Of a stretch of DNA of 56,558 nucleotides, positions 50,797 through 56,558 are shown one piece after another (the stretch's first letter is position 1; the number at the start of each line of letters is the position of its first letter). Below the pieces are notes generated by a model. It was not told where the DNA came from and ran no database searches. It saw nothing but the letters and a program-made list of their open reading frames with translations. The position numbers were made by a program, and so were the translations under genes. The DNA lies in NCBI GenBank assembly GCA_002438565.1, contig DJPN01000016.1:1-56558 (forward strand), in the 5' to 3' direction. The DNA is from Alphaproteobacteria bacterium UBA6411 (GTDB taxonomy: Bacteria; Pseudomonadota; Alphaproteobacteria; CAAGCB01; CAG-977).

Positions 50797-52170
50797 ATGG
50801 TAATGTCAAAACGATTTTGGATGATGTTGATACTGGCGGCGGTGCTTGTTGTTGCCGTCGATCCCGCTTTTGCCGAAAACGAAGCGCAAAACTGCAAATC
50901 CTATTCCGACTATTTGGCCGAATACGGCGGCGACAAGGGCAGCTGCTGGACGTGCAAAATCTTTTTGCTGTTTTTCGACACGGGCAACGAAGTGTCGGGC
51001 TATATCGCAAAAGTCATTCAAGAACCCGCCAGAGGTTTGCTGGCGGTCGGTTTCGGCATTTGGCTGTTGTGCCATACGATGATGTTCCTTAGCAATATCG
51101 GCGATGCGCCCGATTTGTTCGCCCATTTGACGCATATCGGCGGCGGCATGATTCGCGCCGGCATTGCCGCGGGGCTGCTGTTGGGCGGATCGGCGGCGGC
51201 GTTCGATTACTTTGTCAATCCGATTTTATCGTCCGCGGCGGCGTATGCGACGGCGGTCGTATCCGATGTTCCGTGTTCGGCGGGAACGACCAATTCGGGG
51301 TCTTTGCAGCTGCCTTTGGGACCCGGCGTGCGCGATTCGATGGAATGTATGATTAAACAAATCGCCAACGGCATGGCGCCGACGCAGGCTTTGGCGGCGG
51401 GCATGCGCTGCGGCGCATGGCACTATTTCAAAATCCCTTCTGTCGGAATAGAGCTTTTCTGGCCGCCGATGTGGATGTGGGGCTGCCTGATGTCCATGTT
51501 TTTCTGGTGTGTATCATTCTTGTTCCCGATGGCGCTGCTGGATGTCGTTTTCAGAATCTGCATCATTTTGGGGATGCTGCCGCTGTTCGTGGTGGCGTGG
51601 GTGTTCCCGCTGACGCGCGGCTATGCCGCCAGAGGGTGGGATATCTTTCTGGGATCGTGCTTTGTTTTTGTCATTGCGTCAATGATGATAGGCATGCTGG
51701 TATCTGTGGTCGATTCGGCGTGGGCGATTGCTTCGACGGGCAATATTCCCGCTTTCCGCAAAGCGATGGAGGCCGGACAGTACGTTGACGCGTTCAAAGA
51801 TTTGGAAAAGAACGGCGGCGTTGAAAATTTCGCCATTATTCTGGCCGTAGCGTTTTTCGGCATTTACATTGCGCCCAAAGTTGACGAATTCGCGTCGAAA
51901 TTCACGGATTCCGTGTCGACGCCCAGTTGCGCTTTGCGCGCGGTCATGGCGATTGCGAACGCCGTTGTGGATTTGATTTGTTTGGTACTGACAATCGTTA
52001 CCATGGGGGCGGGGGCGTGCGTGTATGTAATGAAAGTCGCACAGCAGGCCAAAAGAACCGCCGAACAAATCAAACGCATGCAGGACCGCATCAAAAAAAT
52101 GCGCGACATGCAAAGACGCGCGCGCGCCGTTCGCGCCAGAATGCAGCAGGCGAAAAACTATCTGCACTGA
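50797..52170 (+). CDS. VirB6/TrbL-like membrane protein, paralogue 3
   Basis: From ATG 50797 (AAAGG seven bases upstream) the product is 457 residues. It has a signal peptide ending near DPAFAE, a CWTC motif at 50-53 equivalent to CWVC of paralogue 2, and helices around 70-90, 105-125, 222-262, 280-305, 330-355 and 385-410. PMALLDVVFRICIILGMLP matches the shared VirB6-like segment. It ends in a short coiled basic tail (KRMQDRIKKMRDMQRR) and is followed by a terminator, closing the operon. Confidence 0.75.
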   Translation: MVMSKRFWMMLILAAVLVVAVDPAFAENEAQNCKSYSDYLAEYGGDKGSCWTCKIFLLFFDTGNEVSGYIAKVIQEPARGLLAVGFGIWLLCHTMMFLSNIGDAPDLFAHLTHIGGGMIRAGIAAGLLLGGSAAAFDYFVNPILSSAAAYATAVVSDVPCSAGTTNSGSLQLPLGPGVRDSMECMIKQIANGMAPTQALAAGMRCGAWHYFKIPSVGIELFWPPMWMWGCLMSMFFWCVSFLFPMALLDVVFRICIILGMLPLFVVAWVFPLTRGYAARGWDIFLGSCFVFVIASMMIGMLVSVVDSAWAIASTGNIPAFRKAMEAGQYVDAFKDLEKNGGVENFAIILAVAFFGIYIAPKVDEFASKFTDSVSTPSCALRAVMAIANAVVDLICLVLTIVTMGAGACVYVMKVAQQAKRTAEQIKRMQDRIKKMRDMQRRARAVRARMQQAKNYLH

Positions 52171-52180
52171 CGATGCGGGC

Positions 52181-52210
52181 AAAAGCTCCGGCAGGGGCTT
52201 TTGTTTTTTA
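52181..52210 (+). terminator. Terminator after the VirB6-like series
   Basis: AAAAGCTCC at 52181-52189 pairs (one T-G) with GGGGCTTTT at 52194-52202 around GGCA, followed by a T-rich run. Confidence 0.8.
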
Positions 52211-52213
52211 TAT

Positions 52214-52242
52214 TTGAATTTTTTAACAAAAAAAGGTATAAC
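52214..52242 (+). promoter_or_regulatory. Promoter of the XRE regulator
   Basis: TTGAAT at 52214-52219 and TATAAC at 52237-52242 are 17 bases apart, matching four and five of six positions. The regulator's ATG is 49 bases further on. Confidence 0.5.
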
Positions 52243-52290
52243 CGATTATCCGCGGTTCGTGTTGTGCCGCGCAATTAAAGGACAAAGCGC

Positions 52291-53283
52291 ATGGAAGAGA
52301 TTATCTTTCCCAATCAAATTCGTATGTACCGCCGTGTTCGCGGCCGTTCAATGCAGGAATTGGCCGATTTTTTGGGCGTCAGCTTATCCGCCGTCAGCAA
52401 AATCGAAAAAGGCTACCGCCGCATTGACCAAGAACAGCTGGTTCGCATCGCCGAATTTTTGGATTGCCCGCTGCAGGACATCTTTGTCAACGAAGCCAGC
52501 TCGCAGCCCGACGTCGTGCAGGCGTGGCGGCGCGAACAGGAACGCCGCAACCGCGTCAACGAACGCAGCGGTTTGAAAATGCTGGGGGCGGGACTGCGCT
52601 ATATCCGCGGGCAGAAAAATCTGACTTTGGCGGACGTCGCCGACGGTGCGGAATTGACTCTGTCCGTGTATCACCGCATCGAAATGGGACAGCGCGAAGT
52701 TTCCGAAGATGAAATTTCCCGCATTGCGCGCGCTCTGGGCTATACCAACGAAGAACTGCAAAAACAGATTTACGATTTGGACAAAGCGGGGGCTTTGGAC
52801 GAATTCATTCAGCGCAACGATGCCCGCTATCGCGCGGTGTCGGGGGTTAAATCGGGATATCCCGAACTGCCCGTCGCCAAAGCGGGGGCGAAGGCCGAAA
52901 AACAGGATGTGGTGTTGCCCGTGTACGGTCAGCCCGGCGAAAACGGCATGATTGTCGTTGACCGCCAGACATCGTTGGGAACGGTTTCGTGTTTGGCAAG
53001 CGCAGTCAACGGATTGTCGGCGTATGCGGTGTCGCTGTGCACGCGGCGTTTGGGCAATTTGTTGCCGACTCGGTCCGTTTTGGTTGTCGATCCGACGAAA
53101 ATGGTCGGATTGGGGGATTTGGCGCTGATGTATGTCAACGAAACGGATGCCCGCATTATCAGTATTCGCGAAGACATTGACGGAAAGCTGTTCGGCGTTT
53201 TGTGGAATCCGGAGGAAAAAATCGAAATATCCGAGGATCAAATCGCCGCTTTGCACAGGGTTGTGCAGATTATTTTGCCGTAA
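52291..53283 (+). CDS. XRE-family regulator with two HTH domains and an S24-like C-terminus
   Basis: The 330-residue protein has two Cro/C1-type helix-turn-helix domains: residues about 8-62 (MQELADFLGVSLSAVSKIEK) and about 95-150 (LTLADVADGAELTLSVYHRI). The C-terminal part (about 200-330) resembles the S24/LexA peptidase fold (AYAVSLCTRRLGN...VLVVDP) but lacks a clear catalytic Ser-Lys dyad, so it is probably a ligand or dimerisation domain. Such double-HTH XRE proteins often control accessory operons. Its place between the VirB6-like series and the giant repeat protein suggests it regulates this cluster. AAAGGA precedes the ATG by 13 bases. Confidence 0.82.
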   Translation: MEEIIFPNQIRMYRRVRGRSMQELADFLGVSLSAVSKIEKGYRRIDQEQLVRIAEFLDCPLQDIFVNEASSQPDVVQAWRREQERRNRVNERSGLKMLGAGLRYIRGQKNLTLADVADGAELTLSVYHRIEMGQREVSEDEISRIARALGYTNEELQKQIYDLDKAGALDEFIQRNDARYRAVSGVKSGYPELPVAKAGAKAEKQDVVLPVYGQPGENGMIVVDRQTSLGTVSCLASAVNGLSAYAVSLCTRRLGNLLPTRSVLVVDPTKMVGLGDLALMYVNETDARIISIREDIDGKLFGVLWNPEEKIEISEDQIAALHRVVQIILP

Positions 53284-53296
53284 GAAGCTTTTGACA

Positions 53297-53337
53297 AAAA
53301 CGCCGCGGATTAAAGATATGTTAATCTGCGGCGTTTT
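53297..53337 (+). terminator. Terminator-like hairpin after the XRE gene
   Basis: The arm AAAACGCCGCGGATTAA (53297-53313) pairs with TTAATCTGCGGCGTTTT (53321-53337), a 17-base stem with one G-T pair and a seven-base loop. Only four Ts end the stem, so termination may be partial. Confidence 0.75.
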
Positions 53338-53341
53338 AGTA

Positions 53342-53377
53342 TATAATCAAGTTTAACTTTGTTCGGTCGAAACAAAG
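53342..53377 (+). promoter_or_regulatory. -10 box and inverted repeat before the giant repeat protein
   Basis: An exact TATAAT lies at 53342-53347 but has no convincing -35 box. CTTTGTT at 53357-53363 pairs with AACAAAG at 53371-53377 in the leader. Both precede the ATG at 53398. The inverted repeat is a candidate operator for the neighbouring XRE regulator. Confidence 0.4.
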
Positions 53378-53397
53378 CTTTTTCTGTCGGAGTAAGG

Positions 53398-56300
53398 ATG
53401 AGCCCGCCCAAAAAAGACCAAAAAAAATGGAAGCCGAAGTTCCCCGGTCAGCAGGACGACGGGGAAGAGGATTCCTATGTCAAGGCTCAGCGGCTGGTCA
53501 ATGTTTACCGACAGCTGCATGTGCTGCGTGAAGATTTGGTCAAGCGGTACAATGAAACTCTGCTGGATGTCGATTCCGACACGCGGATGACTTTGGCGGA
53601 CATCCCCGGCGGGCGCGACGTGCGCAATTATCTGGAATATCTGGAAGTCGAAAAATACGGCGAAGACTTTCACCGCGACGAAGAAGAGGATGTTTTCGTT
53701 TCCCGCGAAGAAAAGGCCAAGGCCAAGGCGATTGCCGACGCTTTGACGTCCGCGCAGGAAAAAATGAACGCAAACCAGCTGCAGGCCATGCAGATGGCGC
53801 AGGAAGAATCCCGCAAAAACATGGAAATGCTGGCGCGCACGCTGGCGGAGGCAAGGCAGGATCCCAGCCGCAAAGGCGAAATCGAAGGATTGGCGCAGTC
53901 GTTGAAAAAGGCAAAGGCCGACTACACGACCTATGCCGAAAAAATCAATGAAAGCGCGCAGACCGCGGCCGCCGAGGAAAACAATGTGCAAAGCATTATG
54001 CGCGCGCAGTATCAGCAGGCCGAAAGCATCGCCGCCGTTCCCGTGCAGGTTCCCGTCGCGCAGGTTCCCGTATCGTTTGATTTTTCAAACGGCGGCGCGG
54101 GCGGAATGGAGGCGCTGGTAACCGCGATTACCGAAGCGCAAAACAAATCCGCGGAAGCGCAAGCCAAAATCCAATCCGAAACGATGGCGAAAATCTTTTC
54201 CCAAAGTCAGGAAATGACCGCGCGGGCGATGGCGGAGGCTTTTTCAAAATCGCAGCAAAGCGCGGCGGAGGTGCAGGGCAGCATTATTGCCAAAGCTTTG
54301 GCCGAATCGCAGAAAAACGCCAATGAAACATTGGCGGCTTTGTTTGCGACGGTTCAGAAAAACGGCGGTGCGGGCGGCGGTCCGGCCATGCCGCAAATCG
54401 TTATTGAAAACTCGAACATGGCGCAGGCGGGGATTCAAACCAACGAACTGCTGAAACAGCAGGCGGAAGCCATGGCGCAGGCGCAGCGTGAAGCGCAGGC
54501 GGAACTGCTGAAATCGCAAAAGGAACTGCTTGACGCGCAGAAACAGGCGATTTTGGAATCGACGGCAAAAGGAACGCCCATGCCGATGTTCGGCGGGGCG
54601 TCGTCGTTCGGTATGGATCCCGCGGAACAGGCCAAAATGATTGCCGACGTGATTTCCAAAACGCAATCCGCCCTGTTGTCCGAAACAATGAGCGAACTTA
54701 TCCACCGTCAAGAGGAATCTCAGCGTTTCCAAGCGACTTTGATGGCGGAGGCGTTTACGAAGCAAACCGAAGCCATTACGAACGCGCTGACGGAATCTCA
54801 AAAATCGGTTCGCAAGGAAACTTTGCAAAGTCAGGCGCAAATCGTCGCCGAAGCGATGTTCAACGCGCAAAAGGAAACGCAAAAGGAAACCGTCGCGGCG
54901 CAAGCGAACGCGATTGCCCGCGCGATTAACAGCGCCCACAACGAAACGCAGTCCAAAGTCTTTGCCGACCAAGCCCGCGCCATGGCCGAAGCTTTTGCCG
55001 AAACAAACAAGGAAGCGCTGGCCGAACAGGCGCGCGTTGTGGCCGAAGCGCAGTCAGCCGTTCAGCAGGAAGCGCTGAAACAACAGGCCAGCGTTGTCGC
55101 AAAAGCCGTTGCGGAATCGCAATCTTCGGTTCAGCAGGAGGCTTTGGCCAGCCAAGCCCGCGTCGTTGCGGAAGCCATGGCGGAAAAGCAAAGCGCGGTT
55201 CAACAGGAAGCTTTGGCCAGTCAAGCCCGCGTCGTTGCGGAAGCCATGGCGGAAAAGCAAAGCGCGGTTCAACAAGAAGCTTTGGCCAGTCAAGCCCGCG
55301 TTGTGGCTGAAGCCATGGCGGAATCGCAATCTTCGGTTCAGCAGGAGGCTTTGGCCAGCCAAGCCCGCGTCGTTGCCGAAGCGATGGCGGAAAAGCAAAA
55401 CGCGAAACTGTCCGACACTATCGACATTATCAGCCAAAAACAAATGTCGCAGACGGAAGCGTTGGCTCAAGCGATTTCAAACAAAAAAACGCATGTCGAA
55501 GTTTCTTACGGCGCAGCGCCGCCGGCCGAACCGCAGGCCGTTGCGGAACAACCCGCCGAACCTGTTCGGCAGCTTGAATCCTCTGAACAGCCCAAAGAGG
55601 AAAAAAAGAAAAAGTGGCACATTCCGAAAATGGATTTGTCCGCTTTTACGGAAGGGTTGGAAAAAGCCTACGCTTCGTTTACGTCAAAGCCCGCCGAAGA
55701 ACAGGAAACGGATGAACAGTGGGGGTACGGATACGCCGAACCGCCTCCGCCCGTTGACGAAACGGCATCTTATAACGTACAGGAATCCGAAGCCGCACCG
55801 TACGCTTACCCGACGGAGGAAACGGATAATCCGGAACTGTACGGGTATGTCGCCGCGGGAAATTACGGCGCGTATTCTTATACGGACGAAAACGGCAATC
55901 AAGTTTACTATGATCCGAATTCCGCCTACCAAGACGAAAACGGCGCGACATACTACATCGACGCAAACGGAACGGCCTATTATTTGGATGAAAACGGCAA
56001 TCCGTATTATGTGGACGAAAACGGCGCGGGCGTGTACTTTGAACCCGCTTATCCGCCGGCGGCTCAAGCTTATGCGGATGAAAACGGCAATCCGTATTAT
56101 TTGGACGAGAACGGCGCGGCCTATTATTTGGATGCGAACGGCACCCCGTACTATTTGGATGAGAACGGTGCGGCGTATTATGTCGATGCGAACGGGATGC
56201 CGTATTATTTGGATGAAAACGGCGCGGCGTACTATTTGGATGCAAACGGGATTCCTTATTACATAAACGAAGCGGGGGCGGCGTACTATTTGGATTCGAC

Positions 56301-56558
56301 GGGAACGCCGTATTATGTGGACGAAAACGGCAATCCGTATTATGTGGACGAGAACGGCAAGCCGTACTATGTCGACGAAAGCGGCAATCCGCTGTACAAA
56401 AAAACGGATGTGGAAGTCCCCGAAAACGAAATTTCCATGGACGATATCGATTCCATGCTGGCGGACGTCGGGGAAATGCTGGGGGATACTCCGGAGGAAA
56501 AAGCCGAGTTGCCGCCGCCCGAAGAATCAGCCGAGCCGCCTTTGCCTGTTGAGGAAGA
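53398..56558 (+). CDS. Giant coiled-coil protein with 23-residue and nonapeptide repeats (partial)
   Basis: The frame opens at ATG 53398 (GGAG five bases before) and stays open to the right edge, giving 1053 residues without the C-terminus. Residues 1-90 are charged. About 100-710 is one long Ala/Gln/Glu-rich alpha-helical, coiled-coil region. A 23-residue repeat occurs at about 559-670 and a Tyr/Asp/Asn/Gly nonapeptide array at about 852-998, followed by an acidic Pro/Glu-rich stretch. No signal peptide is seen. The array recalls cell-wall or glucan-binding repeats of other surface proteins, but no homology is proven. It is the last gene visible in the accessory cluster and may be a filament, scaffold or secreted adhesin. 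Confidence 0.85.
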   Translation, partial: MSPPKKDQKKWKPKFPGQQDDGEEDSYVKAQRLVNVYRQLHVLREDLVKRYNETLLDVDSDTRMTLADIPGGRDVRNYLEYLEVEKYGEDFHRDEEEDVFVSREEKAKAKAIADALTSAQEKMNANQLQAMQMAQEESRKNMEMLARTLAEARQDPSRKGEIEGLAQSLKKAKADYTTYAEKINESAQTAAAEENNVQSIMRAQYQQAESIAAVPVQVPVAQVPVSFDFSNGGAGGMEALVTAITEAQNKSAEAQAKIQSETMAKIFSQSQEMTARAMAEAFSKSQQSAAEVQGSIIAKALAESQKNANETLAALFATVQKNGGAGGGPAMPQIVIENSNMAQAGIQTNELLKQQAEAMAQAQREAQAELLKSQKELLDAQKQAILESTAKGTPMPMFGGASSFGMDPAEQAKMIADVISKTQSALLSETMSELIHRQEESQRFQATLMAEAFTKQTEAITNALTESQKSVRKETLQSQAQIVAEAMFNAQKETQKETVAAQANAIARAINSAHNETQSKVFADQARAMAEAFAETNKEALAEQARVVAEAQSAVQQEALKQQASVVAKAVAESQSSVQQEALASQARVVAEAMAEKQSAVQQEALASQARVVAEAMAEKQSAVQQEALASQARVVAEAMAESQSSVQQEALASQARVVAEAMAEKQNAKLSDTIDIISQKQMSQTEALAQAISNKKTHVEVSYGAAPPAEPQAVAEQPAEPVRQLESSEQPKEEKKKKWHIPKMDLSAFTEGLEKAYASFTSKPAEEQETDEQWGYGYAEPPPPVDETASYNVQESEAAPYAYPTEETDNPELYGYVAAGNYGAYSYTDENGNQVYYDPNSAYQDENGATYYIDANGTAYYLDENGNPYYVDENGAGVYFEPAYPPAAQAYADENGNPYYLDENGAAYYLDANGTPYYLDENGAAYYVDANGMPYYLDENGAAYYLDANGIPYYINEAGAAYYLDSTGTPYYVDENGNPYYVDENGKPYYVDESGNPLYKKTDVEVPENEISMDDIDSMLADVGEMLGDTPEEKAELPPPEESAEPPLPVEE
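55072..55404 (+). repeat. Tandem 69-base (23-residue) coiled-coil repeats
   Basis: Units with consensus ALASQARVVAEAMAEKQ followed by SAVQQE begin at 55141, 55210, 55279 and 55348 (the last is partial). A diverged unit starts at 55072 and a shorter one precedes it. The third and fourth units are nearly identical at DNA level to the first ones, with few silent changes, indicating recent duplication by slippage or recombination. Confidence 0.9.
55951..56391 (+). repeat. Nonapeptide repeat array (27-base units)
   Basis: Fourteen units of nine residues with consensus YY(L/V/I)D(E/A)NGxx. Three units run from 55951 to 56031; after a VYFEPAYPPAAQ interruption, eleven continuous units run from 56095 to 56391. 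In the array ENGAA units alternate with ANGTP/ANGMP/ANGIP units, a higher-order 18-residue period that decays to ENGNP/ENGKP units at the 3' end. Confidence 0.92.

Noticed and set aside
54698..54706. TTATCCACC as another DnaA box
   Set aside because: One mismatch to the consensus, inside coding sequence of the repeat protein, with no AT-rich neighbour.
55072..55404. CRISPR-like direct repeats
   Set aside because: The repeats are contiguous, in frame and code for coiled coil; there are no spacers and no cas genes.
55094..56266. A 390-residue plus-strand frame overlapping the giant repeat gene, with repeated RNLRFSRRLW
   Set aside because: It is a frame-shifted reading of the 69-base and 27-base repeats; the repeats explain its own periodicity. 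The main frame is continuous from 53398.

Overview
The window looks like chromosomal DNA of an uncultured, probably host-associated and fermentative alphaproteobacterium. The strongest evidence is the gene order ybgC-tolQ-tolR-tolA-tolB-pal-cpoB-tilS-ftsH-glmM, an alphaproteobacterial arrangement. It is backed by an alphaproteobacterial-type SerC, an Rsm22-family methyltransferase and a class I lysyl-tRNA synthetase. An anaerobic lifestyle is suggested by a monomeric, group-B-like [FeFe]-hydrogenase, a rubrerythrin, and an EIIA-HPr-EI fusion next to an N-acetylglucosamine/glucose-type EIIC-EIIB permease. The species cannot be named from sequence alone.

Layout. Bases 1-3151 hold lineage-specific genes, including two tandem paralogues with HExxH metallopeptidase signatures. 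Bases 3153-15380 hold the envelope and housekeeping block: the Tol-Pal trans-envelope machine, a second OmpA-like lipoprotein, TilS, FtsH, GlmM, SerC and HU. Bases 15436-26818 mix an Rsm22-like gene (minus strand), two unknown membrane or cytosolic genes, tRNA-Arg(CCT) beside a palindrome cluster, an esterase/ATP-grasp pair, galU, two MFS transporters, an RDD protein and a 780-residue HExxH protein. Bases 26989-36203 hold two related secreted proteins, lysS, a possible permuted-papain protein, a DprE1/DprE2-like pair and an unusual protein ending in a degenerate SDR domain. An intergenic stretch at 36204-36551 has two perfect DnaA boxes around an AT-rich core and an IHF-like site, making it a replication-origin candidate. 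Bases 36552-44951 carry uvrC, the hydrogenase, the PTS pair and rubrerythrin.

Bases 45015-56558 form a distinct accessory cluster. Two low-complexity proteins on the minus strand diverge from a plus-strand series of three VirB6/TrbL-like multi-membrane proteins with an unlisted 56-residue membrane protein between the second and third. Then come an XRE regulator with two helix-turn-helix domains and the start of a very large coiled-coil protein. That last protein has 23-residue tandem repeats and then a nonapeptide repeat array (YYLDENGAA/YYLDANGTP) and runs off the right edge. I read this cluster as part of a divergent type IV secretion-like or surface apparatus; no ATPase or other core component lies inside the window, so this is inference.

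Putative regulatory DNA includes strong terminators placed inside the pal region, a long hairpin that masks the tolQ ribosome-binding site, and an inverted-repeat element upstream of the first VirB6-like gene. All promoter calls are by eye from -35/-10 matches and spacing.
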